Part shown: positions 36,331 through 47,689 of the stretch, piece by piece
How positions within the stretch are numbered: the first letter of the stretch is position 1
Layout of the letters: each line of letters begins with the position of its first letter
DNA from: Aquarana catesbeiana
Lineage: Eukaryota > Chordata > Amphibia > Anura > Ranidae
Assembly (NCBI RefSeq): GCF_042186555.1
Contig: NC_133328.1
Coordinates: 615,459,744-615,523,743, forward strand
DNA: 64,000 bases
Direction of reading: 5' to 3'
Made by a program: the position numbers and the translations under genes
The notes under the pieces: model-generated
Seen by the model: only the letters and a program-made list of their open reading frames with translations
Databases searched by the model: none
What the model was told of the DNA's origin: nothing

Positions 36331-36544
36331 TAAGGTGGTCTCTTGTGTCCCAGAGACAGGCAGCAGAGAGGTGATGTAATCTCTCTGCTGCCGCAGCTGC
36401 CTGCATGGTGAGGGGGGAACTGCAGGGATGCAGGGCGGGCGCCGGGCGGTGAGAGATGATGTCATCTCTCTGCTCCCCCGCCCGCTGGCTCCCTGATTGG
36501 CCAGCAGTCCACAAACACATTGAGCGGCACATCTCACCAACTGA

Positions 36545-36850
36545 GCCGCCGGGCCAGCCCGCTGTCTCTCTCCTGCGGCGCCGCCCGGCGGCTCTCTCAC
36601 CTATGGAGCCGCCCGGTGGCTCTCTCACTTACAAAGCCGCCCGGTGGCTCTTTCACTTAGGGAGCCACCCGGCGGCTCTCTCACTTACGGAGCCGCCCGT
36701 CGGCTCTCTCACTTACGGAGCCGCCCGGCGGCTCTCTCACTTACGGAGCCGCCCGTCGGCTCTCTCACTTACGGAGCCACCCGCCGGCTCTCTCACCTAT
36801 GGAGCCGCCCACCAGCACTCTCACTTACGGAGCCGCCCGCCGGTTCTCTC
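36545..36850. repeat. 28-bp GC-rich tandem array
   Basis: About eleven units based on GGAGCCGCCCGGCGGCTCTC plus TCACTTAC, each with an internal palindrome (GAGCCGCC/GGCGGCTC). Confidence 0.95.
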
Positions 36851-36920
36851 ACACTCACCCGCATTTCTCGGAGGGGGCAATTGCCCCGTTGCCCCCCCTG
36901 GATCCGCCCCTGTTCACATC

Positions 36921-37255
36921 AGAGGTTTCCTATCACATCCGAAGTCCCCTTCACATCAGAGATCCCCCATGTCACATCAGAGCTCCTCCCTTCACATCAG
37001 AGTCTACCCCCTCACATCAAAATCCCCCATAATGTCAGAGTCCCCCCTTCACATCAGAGGCCCCCATCACATCAGAACCCCCCTTTACATCATAGGCCCA
37101 CTTATACATGAGAGCCCCCTCATCATTTTAGAGGCACCCCCTTACATCAACGGCCTCTTATACACAAGTCTCCCCCCATCACATCAGAATCTCCCCATCA
37201 CAGAGCCCCCCCGTGACACAGTTTACCCATCACAGAACCCCCAAATCACACAGCC
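36921..37255. repeat. Minisatellite, CACATCAGAG type, right block
   Basis: Continuation of the 34930-35599 array, increasingly degenerate to the right. Confidence 0.9.
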
Positions 37256-37820
37256 CCCCTAACATCACAGAGCTCCTCAATCACACACCTCACCTTTTGG
37301 CTCCAGCAGCGTGGTAAAGGGGTGGTGGTGGAGGAGGTTTGGAGTAGGCAGACTTCCTTCTTCTCCTGAATGCTTGGGGTGTGATGCATTGCCATGGTGC
37401 ATGTGTGCCGGACACAATCACCATAGCGAATTACACCATGGGTCATGGCTTTAGAATGTCATTGGTTGTTATGGCTGGCAGCCTGCCCACCCGCACCATG
37501 ACAACTCATGATGCTGATCCAGGGCAAACTGGGTTCCGTTCTCCAGAGAACTCATATGGCATTAAGTGTTTTAAGGAACACTGTTCTATATCATGATTCT
37601 GAACAGTAAAAAAAGGTCTGTTTTTGATATCAGTATCTGCAGATGCAGGTCCTAGCTAATAAAATTAGCAGAAAGAGTGGCAAAGGGGACTGTGTGCTTT
37701 TATTATACAGTAGGAACAAGGTAAGATTGGAATCTGAATGGTGGTGAAGGAAACGCCTACATTTTATTCACCATTATTGAAAATGCAACTTTATTAGCAA
37801 AACAACACAGTTACACTTAC
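37256..37820. other. Right flank of minisatellite host repeat, then intron
   Basis: 37290-37590 looks like the non-tandem end of a repeat (TTAAGGAACACTG near 37571). From there to the exon nothing was recognised. Confidence 0.45.
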
Positions 37821-37993
37821 TTCCCATTGTGATGAGAGTTGTCATATCTCAGGAAGAGCGACGTGTAAATGGTTTCTGTCAGTAGGGAATATATTGCTAT
37901 CATAATAAGCAGCACTGCCAGCTTCAAGACAGAGTTGAGCCGTAGAAAGACCGCACAGGTGACCATCGCAAGAACTCCAGTGAAGACAAAGTA
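37821..37993 (-). CDS. ADCY8: ADCY8 exon: two membrane helices and following loop
   Basis: 173-bp exon between acceptor CCATCAG and donor GGGAA|GTAAGTG. It starts in phase 0 and ends after two bases of a codon, matching the one-base start of the exon at 29991. The translation YFVFTGVLAMVTCAVFLRL is one membrane helix, LKLAVLLIMIAIYSLLTE the next, then TIYTSLFLRYDNSHHNG an extracellular loop. It follows directly from the exon ending FYPE at 43631. The loop end (SHHNG) seems to be the least conserved part. Confidence 0.96.
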
Positions 37994-38304
37994 CTGATGG
38001 AAAGAAAAATGGTCATTGTCAGCTCTATTTATAGAAAATAATATTAACTGCCATTCCTCTGCACTTAAAGTGTATGCAAATCCTAACGAGGAACTTCTTT
38101 AATTTGCTCCCTTTAGGTCTGTTAAATAAAGAAATGAAAGTGTTTTGTTACATCTGTTTAATAAGTGCAAAAAAATACTGTACAAAAATAAGGCGAGGGA
38201 TAGAGTGGGGAGGGTTAGAACTCCCGTTGGTATTTTTTTAGCCTAGATGTCAAAGCCAAATGTACTTTTTTTTGTACTTGTATTTTTTTCATACTATAAC
38301 AGTC

Positions 38305-38663
38305 CATAGCTCCCAACTGTCCCTGATTTTGAGGGACTGTCCCTGATTAGAAATAAAGTCCCTCTTTCCTCCTCATTTGTCCCTCATTTTGGCCTCATCT
38401 ATATAGTTGTATACAAAATGTACTATTCATCTTTCAAAAAGTGTTAAACCTTTTATTCAATTTCTAAATTGTTGCATTTGTAAATGTCAAAAGCCAGTAT
38501 CAATGAATAATAGTGCTAAAAAAAAAAGCAATTGTGGGTTTAACTAATCCTTTTTTATGTATAATTGTCCTTTAAGGGGGGCGTTGCAGAGGGGTGTGTC
38601 CTATGCCTACATACTTTTGCTATTGGTGTCCCTCATTCCCATCTCAAAATTTTGGGAGGTATG
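38305..38663. mobile_element. Short inverted-repeat element inserted in the array
   Basis: Ends CATAGCTCCCAACTG and TTTTGGGAGGTATG are inverted repeats. The flanks TAACAGTC and TAACACTG are similar but differ at two of eight bases. The array continues on each side. Likely hAT-like. Confidence 0.7.
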
Positions 38664-39365
38664 TAACACTGTCATTCTGTCAATTACAGTATTGAAGCCT
38701 AGATGCCCAATATGTAGAAGTGTCAGTATTCATTGGTAAACTTGACCATAACGCTATAGGGCCAATTAATTTTTTTCAAACAACTTTTATGGCTGGACAC
38801 ATATTTTAAATGGCGTTTTAAATCCGAATGTAGTTCAGCAATAGATAACAGAAACAAAAGTGTAACCGAGCATTCCTTCTGTGTAGAGTCCTCTGCACCG
38901 AACGTGTATGTACAACCTAAAGATGAACTCCTTTTGCTTGTTCCTTTTTGTTATATTATATATAATATACAGCAATGAAAGCGTTTTGTTATATCTGTGC
39001 AAAAAATGCAAAAAAAATACCCCCTGATCATTACAGAAATCCAGTGAAACTCTAACTTGGACTACTCTAACTGGAGATGAGGTGAGGAATAGAGTGAAAA
39101 GGGTTAGAACCCCCGCTGGTATTTTACTGCTATCTGTTTTTTGGCTTGACATACACGTTAACTCTTTTGTGTCTATAAGTCCAAGCCAAATATCTTTTTT
39201 TATGCTTATTTTTTTTAATAATGTAATTGTGTCAGACAGTTTGTCACGGCTGGGCTCAGCCCTTCCTTCTCTGAGCTGGAAACTCAGCTGTCGGCTAATT
39301 ACCAGCTCCTATCTCTCCACAGTGACTCACCTGTTGATGATATCCTGCTCTTTAGTCCTGCCTAC

Positions 39366-39600
39366 TTAACCACTTCCGGACCGGCTCACACTGATATACG
39401 TCGGCACTTTGAAGAGGGATATCTTTGTTATGGCAGAAGCTAGCTGCCATAACCTCGGTATCGTCTTCTTCAGTGAGTGGTCCGGTTTCCAATAACAGTG
39501 GTCTCTGCTGCGGATTCACCGCAAGATAACTTTTATCGGCGACGGGAAAGGGCCCTCCTCCTCCCACCGCTCTCCGATGCCCTCTACTGCTTAATTCTTG
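39366..39600. mobile_element. TTAACC-family fragment
   Basis: Begins TTAACCACTTCCGGACCGG, the family terminus, and runs into GC-rich text. The right end is lost. Inserted in the tandem array. Confidence 0.7.
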
Positions 39601-39774
39601 ATTCATGCTTCAATGCTTGATTCATGGTTTCTGACACAGTTACAGTATTGAAGCCTAGATGCCCAGGCTAAAAATTTTGAACTGTCAGTATGCATTGGTA
39701 AACTTGACCATAACTTTATGGGGGCAATTTATTTTTTTACCCAAGATTCATACATTTTTTGGCTGGACACATTT

Positions 39775-40832
39775 TAGGCTCTGTTCACATATATGCGAAT
39801 TGGATGCATTTTGAACCGCATCTGATTCGCATGACGTGAACTAGCAGCCTTTTCTATGGAGCACATCTCATCAGTTTTGAACACGAATTCAAGCAGAAAA
39901 AAAAACAGTGAGGGGGTCCCTCCAATCCATACCAGGACCTTTCGGGTCTGGTATAGATTTTAAGGGGAACCCCATGCCAAAGGTCCCCCCCCAAATCCAT
40001 ACCAGACCCTCATTTGAGCATGCAGCCTGGCAGGCCAGAAAAGGGGGGGACAAGTGAGCATCCCCCTTCCTCAACCATACCAGGCCAAATGTCCTCAACC
40101 TTGGGGGATGCATTGGGGCAAGGGGCCCTGCCCTTTCCCCTTTTTTTTGTAAATGAGTAGGGGTACAATGTACCCCATACTCATTCACATGGTGGGGGTG
40201 GGATCTGGGGGCCCCTTATCAAAGGGGGCTTTCAGATTCTGATAAGCCCCCTGCCTGCATGCCACCACAACCACCGTCCAGGGTTGTCGGGAAGAGGCCC
40301 TTGTCCCCATCAACATGGGAAAAGCCCCTCTTGCCCCAAAGTACCCCCCCATGTTTAGGCCATGTGGCCTGGTATGGTTCAGGAGGGGGGTGCTCACTTG
40401 TCCCCCTCCTTTTCCTGGCCATGCTCAGATAAGGGTCTAATATGAATTTTGAGAGGGACCCCATGCCATTTTTTAAAACTATTTGGTGTGGGGGTAAATT
40501 TCCCTCATGATACATACCAAACCTCAGGGTCTGGTATAGATTTGGAAAGGGGGGCCCCAAGCTGTTTTTTTTTTTTCTAATTGCAATTTTTTTTTACATC
40601 CAGGTCTCAGCGGAGAACCCCCCGATGGAAAACAGCTGATAAGTCATCCATTGTTAAGGACACGGTGGCTGGCTTCCTGGCCTGCTCCTTAACAACCAGC
40701 TAATGTTAAAGACGCCGATGGCCGCCAGTTCCAAAAATTTGCATCTGAACTGCTAAACCGCTGAACAGATGCTTTTGAACTTTCCAGTGAAAACGGAGGG
40801 TTAATTTTCACCGGATTTGTGTGAACCTAGTC
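39775..40832. mobile_element. Inverted-repeat element with degenerate internal repeats
   Basis: Ends TAGGCTCTGTTCACAT and TTGTGTGAACCTA are inverted repeats. The interior repeats words such as CCATACCAGACCC, ACCCCATGCCA and TCTGGTATAGATTT, which explains the long minus-strand frames. The array unit (GGACACATTTT | AAATGATG) is split by it. Non-coding. Confidence 0.8.
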
Positions 40833-41815
40833 TTAAATGATGTTTTATATCTGCATGTAGTTGAGCAAACGATAACAAACACCTTCTGTGTGGACTCTTC
40901 TGCACTTAAAGTGTATGCAAAATTTTAACAATTAACTTTTTATTTGTTCCATTTTGATCTGTTATATATAGCAATGAAAGTTTTTTGTTATATGTTTGGA
41001 GGATAAAAATACTCATTGATCCTTTAAGAAATTCAGTAAGCCTCTAATTTATGAAGACGAGGCAAGAGTAACATAAGAAGGGTTATACCCCCTGCTAATA
41101 TTTTACTGGTAATTTACTGCTTTTAGGTTTTTGGCTTGACATACCCTTAACTCTTTTCCGCCTAGAAGTTTGATGCAAATTAATTTTTTTAAATGTATTC
41201 TTTTTTATACTATAATTGTATCAGCAATAGATAAGAAATAGATAAGAAATGAAAAAGTGTAAATGAGGTCACTGCATCCCTTCTGCGGAACTAAAGAGTG
41301 TGCATCCTAACAATGACCTCCTTTTATGTGTTCCCTTTTGTTCTCTTATACTGTATATAATATACAGCAATGAAAATGCTTCATTATATCTGTTTAAAAA
41401 GTGCATAAAAATACCTGCTGATCCTGCCAGATGTCCAGCGAGCCTCTAACTTACGGATACAGGGTGAGGAATAGAGTGGGAAGGGTTAGAACCCCAGCTG
41501 GTATTTTACTGCTATCTGGTTTTTGCCTTATCATTTTGGCTTGACACTTTTTTTTAACACTATAATTGCATCAGCCAATTACAGTATTGAAGCCTAGATG
41601 CCCAGGTCAAAATTTAGATTTTACCCAAGATTCACATATATAGCAGTGAAACTTTTTTGTTATATGTTTGGAGGATAAAAATACTCATTAATCCATTAAG
41701 AAATTCAGCAAGCCTCTAATTTATGAAGACGAGGTAAGAGTAACATAAGAAGGGTTATACCCCCTGCTGATATTTTACTGGTAATTTACTGCTTTTTGAT
41801 TTTTGGCTTGACATA

Positions 41816-41951
41816 CCCACTACTTTGGGGGCGACTTGCATAGACTTCTATACAGAAGTCGTCTTGCAAGTCGCCCCGGCAGTCGTGTGCAGGTCGCCTC
41901 GGTGAGGCGACCTGCAAGTCGTGCTGCGTCTAGTGTGAACCGGCACTAACT
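41816..41951. mobile_element. Small hairpin-rich element
   Basis: Contains two strong hairpins: GGGGCGACTTGCA with TGCAAGTCGCCCC, and GCAGGTCGCCTCGG with GAGGCGACCTGC. It interrupts one array copy between GCTTGACATACCC and AACTCTTTTCTGCC. Confidence 0.75.
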
Positions 41952-42870
41952 CTTTTCTGCCTAGAAGTTGGACGCAAATGTTATTTTTTTAAATGTATTC
42001 TTTTTTTTATACTATAATTGTATCAGACAGTTACAGTACTGAAGCCTAGATGCCCCAGCTAAAAGAGTAGGGAGGGTTGGAACCCCTGCTGGTATTTTTT
42101 TGGGCTTGACATACACTTTATTCCTTCTGTGCCTAGATGTCCAAGCCAAATGTAATTTTTTTTACATGTATTTTTTTTATACTATAATTGTATCAGACAA
42201 ATACAGTATTAAAGCCTAGATGCCCAAGCCAAAATTTAGAAGTGTCAGTATGCATTGTTAAACTTGGTTATAACACAATGGAGGCCATTTATTTTTTCAT
42301 GCAAAATTCATACAACTTTTGTTTGTTTGGACACATATTTTAAATTGTGTTTTAAATCTGCATGTCATTCAGCAATAGATAAGAAACGCAAAAGTGTAAA
42401 TGAGGTCACTGCATCCCTTCTGCGGAACTAAAGAGTGTGCATCCTAACAATGACCTCCTTTTATGTGTTCCCTTTTGTTCTGTTATACCGTATATAATAT
42501 ACAGCAATGAAAATGCTTCGTTATATCTGTTTAATAAGTGCATAAAAATACCTGCTGATCCTGCCATACGCCCAGCGAGCCTTTAACTTACGGATACGGG
42601 GTGAGGAATAGAGTGGGAAGGGTTAGAACCCCAGCTGGTATTTTACTGCTATCTGGTTTTTGTCTTATCATTTTGGCTTGACGCTTTTTTTTAACACTAT
42701 AATTGCATCAGCCAATTACAGTATTGAAGCCTAGATGCCCAGGTCAAAATTTAGATTTCACCCAAGATTCACGCAACTTTTTTTGGCTGGACACGTATTT
42801 TAAATCTGCATGTAATTCAGCAATAGATAACGAACGAGAAAGTGTAAACGAGGTCACCACATCCTAATAG

Positions 42871-43630
42871 TTAATATTTCTCATGAAAAAGATGTTTTTT
42901 TTGTCTAACTGGACTGGGTTTGTGCTATGCAGTCAGTGCAAACAGGGCTTAGCAGAGCCCCTCATTAGCTAAAGTACACATTCCCATCACCTTCTTTATA
43001 TCTGGAATGCCTGGAGCTCCATAATAACATGTATTATGAACACCAAATAATGGTGCAAATAATAAAGCATTTTCTAACAGGAATTACATGTCTGTGTAAA
43101 AAAAAAAAGAAAAAAAAGACTTGAAAACGTACCACAAAAGCACTCCCTCTAAGTGGCTTTAAACAAGCTTATTTTCCAGCTAGCTGCCCATTCTATCTTC
43201 TGCCCTGGTGCACCCTGCCACAATAACATGTTATTAGTTCAAACATCGTGTTGCTGTGCAGCAAACTCCGATAATTTGTGTCTCCCTTGTGTCGCCTGTT
43301 ATTGTGCATTCAGAATTTCTTCTTGGATCCCGCTCGACACATTGTGACACCTTCATATTCATTTCTGCAGAAAATTACCGGCACACAAAGGGCCTGTGAT
43401 GAGACAAAGAGGTGCCAATGATTTGTCAGCAATCTCTCAGAGGGCAGAGAGGAAAAAAATACCTTTTTTCCGTAAAAAGTTCCAATTAACAAAATAGCCT
43501 TTTTTTTTTTTTTTTGTCACCTGTCTGGCTGCGGTTTGAAATTTTTACTGCCTTACGCGAGATGTATTGCGCGCCTATATATCTTGCAACAAGTGACCAT
43601 TAGCCAAGAGAGTGACAAGATCATAATTAC
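42871..43630. other. Intron next to ADCY8 exon
   Basis: No repeats with clear ends. Poly-A and poly-T tracts occur at about 43101-43117 and 43499-43515. The frame at 43153-43347 has no support. Confidence 0.4.
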
Positions 43631-43720
43631 CTCGGGATAAAAGCAGATGTCGGTGACGGAGGCTGAGGAGTTGAATGTCAGGTTTTTTGAGGTAATTGAT
43701 TTGTCGAAATCACACCAAAG
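43631..43720 (-). CDS. ADCY8: ADCY8 exon: glycosylated extracellular loop
   Basis: 90-bp exon (30 codons, phase 0 at both ends) between acceptor CATCACAG and donor CCCGAG|GTAATT. It translates as LWCDFDKSITSKNLTFNSSA and then SVTDICFYPE. Two N-glycosylation sequons, NLT and NSS, sit in the outward loop between helices of the second membrane domain, as known for adenylyl cyclases. It joins in frame to YFVFTG at 37993. The preceding exon was not found between here and 64000. Confidence 0.95.
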
Positions 43721-43989
43721 CTGTGATGAGAGAAAGAGGGGAAAAAAAATGGAACGTTAATTGGAGGGAAATTGAAACATATCTATAGATAACAAATAGC
43801 AAGTAACAAACAATGCAAATATAATAGATGGGACTTTATAGAAGCCGGCATAAGACATCCATTCTCAACCAAGGTTTCTCCAGCAGTTCCTAGGGGTTCT
43901 TTGAGCTGTAGATGATTGACCTCCTACCTAATGATGCCTGCCTAGGGGCTTATGCCACTTTGCAGAGCCAACAGCATGATGCCAATTAT

Positions 43990-45705
43990 CTTTAGCTATC
44001 TGTAAGGGTGGCAGTCTGACCACTGACCATCAATGTAAGAAATATTCTTCTCACTGACTATCAATGTAAGGAGTAATCTTCTCATTGACTAACAATGTAA
44101 GTGGCATTCTTCCCAATGACCACTATTGTAAGGAGCATTCTTCCCACTGACCACCATTGTAAGGATCATTCTTCCCACTGACCATCAATGTAAGGAACAT
44201 TCTTCCAACTAACCATCAGTGAAGGAGCACTCTTCCCACTAACTACCAATGTAACGAGCATTCTTCCCACTAACTACCAATGTAAGGAGCATTCTTCCCA
44301 CTAACTACCAATGTAACGAGCATTCTTCACACTATTCACCAATGTTAAGGACATTCTTACTACTGACTGCCAATGTAAGGAGCATTATTCCCACTGACCA
44401 CCAATGTAAGGAGAATTCTTCCCACTGACCGCCACTGCAAGGGAAATTCTTACCATTGACTACCAATGTAAGGGACATTCTTCCCACTGACTACAAATGT
44501 AAGGAGCATTCTTCCCATTGTCCCCCATTGTAAGGAACATTCTTTGCACTGACTACCAATGAAAGCAGCATTCTTCCCATTGTCCCCCATTGTAAGGAGC
44601 ATTCTTTCCACTGACTACCAATGAAAGGAGCATTCTTCCCACTAATCACCAATGTAAGGGACATTCTTACTACTGACTGCCAATGTAAGGAGCATTCTTC
44701 CCACTGACTACTAATGTAAGGGGAAATCTTCCCACTGACCACCAATGGAAGGAGAATTCTTCCCACTGACCACCAATGTAAGGGACATTCTTACCGCTGA
44801 CTACCAATGTAAGGAGCATTCTTCCTACAGTCCACCAATGTAAAGAACATTCTTCCCACTGACCGCCACTGCAAGGGAAATTCTTACCATTGACTACCAA
44901 TGTAAGGAGCATTCTTTCCACTGGCTACAAATGTAAGGAGCATTCTTCCCACTGACCCCCAATGTAAGGGACATTCTTCCCACTGACTACCAATGTAAGG
45001 AGCATACTTCCCACTGACCACCAATGTAAGTAACATTCTTCTCACTGACTACCAATGCAAAGGGCATTCTTACCACTGACTTCCAATGAAAGGGGCATTC
45101 TTACAACTGACTACTAATGTAAGGGGCATCCTTACGACTGACTACCAATGTAAGGAGACTTTTTCCCTTTGACCATCAATGTAAGTAACATTCTTCCCAC
45201 TGACTACCAAAGCAAGGGGCATTCTTACCACAGACTTCCAATGAAAGGGGCATTCTTACCACTGACTTCCAATGAAAGGGGCATTCTTACCACTGACTAC
45301 TAATGTAAGGGGCATTCTTACCACTGACTTCCAATGAAAGGGGCATTCTTACCACTGACTACTAATGCAAGGGGCATTCTTACCACTAGCTTCCAATGAA
45401 AGGGGCATTCTTACCACTGACTACTAATGTAAGGGGCATTCTTACCACTACCAACCAATGTAAGGAGACTTTTTCCCTTTGACCATTAATGTAAGTAACA
45501 TTCTTCCTGCTGACTACCAATGCAAGGGGCATTCTTACCACTGACTTCCAATGAAAGGGGCATTCTTACCACTGACTACTAATGTAAGGGGCATTCTTAC
45601 CACTGACTACCAATGTAAGGAGACTTTTTCCCTTTGACCACCAATGTAAGGAGCATTCTTCCTACTGACTACCAATGCAAGAGGCATTCTTCTCAATAAC
45701 TACCA
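43990..45705. repeat. 31-bp minisatellite, about 55 units
   Basis: Units built on CACTGACTACCAATGTAAGG plus GGCATTCTTAC. Several sub-blocks show higher-order order: CTTCCAATGAAAGG units alternate with CTACTAATGTAAGG units around 45220-45600. The reverse complement resembles the 27.3-29.5 kb minisatellite (CAGTGGGAAGAAT versus CAGTGGGAGGAAT). Minus-strand frames are repeat translations. Confidence 0.97.
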
Positions 45706-45714
45706 ATTTGAAAG

Positions 45715-46320
45715 CAAATCTAAGAACACAGGGGCATTACCTCAAACTAGCAGGAGGAAGGTCAAACCTAATCTTAGAAAGTGTTATTTTATTGAAAGGG
45801 TAGCCGATGCTTGCAACAGACTTCCAAGGCTTTTCCAATCCAGGTGCCTACATTATCTGTTTTTTAGCCCTGACGAAGGACGAGTGCTAAGCCTCCCAAA
45901 AAACGCATTGGCTGTTACAAAATAAGTAAAAATCTTTTAACAGTCTATACAAGCTGGTGTGGCACTCCAATCCTTTCAAAACTTTAGTAAACCCCTCTGG
46001 GGTTCCAGCAAGACCCCACCGTTGCAGGTGAGCAGCCTCTAGGACTGTAAACTGCCCATTGAGTTATAATGCATGTCTATATGGTTCAGCGCTCCTACAT
46101 CACAAAGATGGAACAGACTTCCAGTAGAGGCAGTGAGTCAGTCAACAGTGTAGTGTGAAGTGTATTCAAATGTGCTTGGGACAAACATAGACCTATACTC
46201 AGACAAAAAAAGTAACCAAAAACAAAAAATACAAAAACATGTATTAATTAAAAAAAATGTGGCAGACTCAATGGACCACTTGGTCTCTTTCTGCTATGAA
46301 TTTTCTATTTTTATAATATA
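45715..46320 (+). mobile_element. LINE 3' end (CR1-like, second subfamily)
   Basis: The plus-strand translation includes KCYFIERVADACNRLPRLFQ, the C-terminal reverse transcriptase tail of CR1-like LINEs. The 3' tail is GGCAGACTCAATGGACCACT, then TCTTTCTGCTATGAATTTTC. About 350 bp between them (45860-46230), including CCCTGACGAAGGACGAG, look inserted. Confidence 0.75.
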
Positions 46321-46417
46321 GGGGTATTCTTCCCAAGTAATTGATTTTTGCAGGGGTTCCCGAGACCTGAAAAATATTTTAAGGGTTCCTCTAGGGTAAA
46401 AAAGTTGAGAAAGACTG

Positions 46418-46918
46418 GTTTAGGGATTTACAGTAAGATGTTTGAAACATTCATAGGAGTTGTAGACTCAAAGGTGATAGACTACGTTTATCCCCCAACT
46501 ATGATCAATGACGTTTTCAGATTTTGGTGACGTTTCCAAATTTTTTTTGTTGTTTTTACTTTTTCTTTTTTATGTAAATGTATTTTTATTAGAACGTTTA
46601 TTAGGTGTTCATTGGCTTTCCCCCACGAGATGACCGGATACATGGTCAGTTAATAGACAACCTCAAAAATATGAGTTAGGACAGATATAACAGCAAATAC
46701 TGAGCATGGCAGCACACAATAGAAGAAGTAAAAGCAGTATTCTAATACTCAATAGAGATTTATGGAGGGATAGTCTTCGAGAGCTATACTACTGTACAAT
46801 ACTATTACAAGCTATAATAAAATGTCTAAAATGTCAGCCATAGAGGAACATAGTACTTTGGCTCTTAGGTAGCATGTGACAAGTTCTTTAACTCTATGGA
46901 TTTTTCATCATTTATTTC
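46418..46918. other. Intron, nothing recognised
   Basis: AT-rich. No tandem or inverted repeats with definable ends. Confidence 0.4.
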
Positions 46919-47689
46919 TGTAACGGAACGTCCCACACTCCGCTTCAGTGCTTTCGTCATATACTGCTTCCTCCCAGTCTGAATATAGATATCAGATATT
47001 CCAACCGCTCACAAGCACAAAACAAGACAATACTTGTTTCGCTGCTGAACATGGACTCATTTATTTGAGATGACATACAAATATATACAGCAGGCTTACA
47101 ATAAGAACTGTAACCAGAAACCGTTCGCTCCCGAGCATTGTTATGATTAATCAGGATTTCACTACAGGTCAGACTTGTTGTCACCGAGCTTCACACATTA
47201 ATATAAACACAGGACACCTTCTCACAATAGCAAGAGCTAATTACAATTAACAATACAAACAGTGATCCCCCCCTCCTCAGCCTAGTAGGCAAAAACTATA
47301 GTAGAAGTAGACTGTCTGGCTCCTACCCAGTTCTAGAGGCCAATGTGATCATCTCTCTCAACTAACATCTTGAGTTCAGAATCAAACAAACCAAGAATAG
47401 TCTTTACATATATCCTGGGAGATATTGTGGATAAATATTACTGTCCTATTTTAAGCAATCCAAGACATACCCTCCCAGTCACCATTTCCAATATGGCATA
47501 CACAGGGTTTCCAGAGTGTGTGGTCTGGGGGACAAGGACCCGAATCTAAAGTAACACCACCTCAAGGGTCCCCAGGCATACAGCTCACAAAGCGCACCAT
47601 TCCCCCAAATGCCAGGGCCCATAATCGGTAGGCAAGAGGCTAGCATTCAGTCCCCTCCAAAAGCCTCTGTCCCGGGTGAGTCTGTCACA
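46919..47689 (-). mobile_element. Solo LTR
   Basis: On the minus strand it begins TGTGACAGACTCACCCGGG and ends GGACGTTCCGTTACA, so TGT...ACA ends over 771 bp. It has a polyadenylation-type signal (CTCAAATAAATGAG, plus 47052-47068) about 130 bp before its end. The flanks ATTTC and ATTTA are a near-match as a target duplication. No internal retroelement sequence borders it, so it is a recombined single LTR. Family not determined. Confidence 0.75.

Larger units (their letters stand above)
35608..36912. mobile_element. hAT-like element with two internal arrays
   Basis: Ends CAGGGGCGGATCCAGAG and CCTGGATCCGCCCCTG are inverted repeats. The flanks are identical, TTCACATC at 35600-35607 and 36913-36920, and they come from the surrounding minisatellite, so the insertion point is exact. 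Two unrelated tandem arrays fill most of the interior. No transposase frame. Confidence 0.95.
38041..42870. repeat. Degenerate local tandem array, unit about 0.45-0.67 kb
   Basis: The same ordered words recur about six or seven times: AAAGTGTATGCAAATCCTAA, ATACAGCAATGAAA, GGGTTAGAACCCCXGCTGG type text (38207, 39097, 41480, 42068, 42620; variants at 41078, 41746), ACAGTATTGAAGCCTAGATG (38688, 39645, 41585, 42720; variants at 42034, 42206) and TTCAGCAATAGATAA (38833, 41220, 42368, 42818). Three or four DNA elements are inserted in it. It fills most of the 5.6-kb ADCY8 intron. Single relatives occur at 1365 and 54070. Confidence 0.85.
43857..46417. mobile_element. hAT-like host element of the 31-bp minisatellite
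   Basis: The left end CATTCTCAACCAAGG and right end AAAGTTGAGAAAGACTG are imperfect inverted repeats. GGGGTTC-type text lies just inside each (43905, 46353). No clean target duplication was found. The interior is the minisatellite plus a CR1-like fragment. Confidence 0.6.

Noticed and set aside
35799..36379. Frames of 170-182 residues on both strands with 24-residue repeats
   Set aside because: Product of a 72-bp tandem array inside a hAT-like element. No signal peptide, domain or splice context.
36456..37262. 268-residue plus-strand frame
   Set aside because: Runs from the 28-bp array across the element end into a different minisatellite, so it cannot be one gene.
37256..37600. Right end TTAAGGAACACTG as the end of a hAT-like element enclosing the CACATCAGAG minisatellite
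   Set aside because: No matching left end or target duplication was found near 34700-34930.
44491..44921. Minus-strand frames with GQWEECSLHW-like repeats
   Set aside because: 31-bp minisatellite read in rotating frames.
43990..45705. CRISPR-like regular spacing of 31-bp units
   Set aside because: Units are contiguous with no unique spacers, and the genome is clearly vertebrate.
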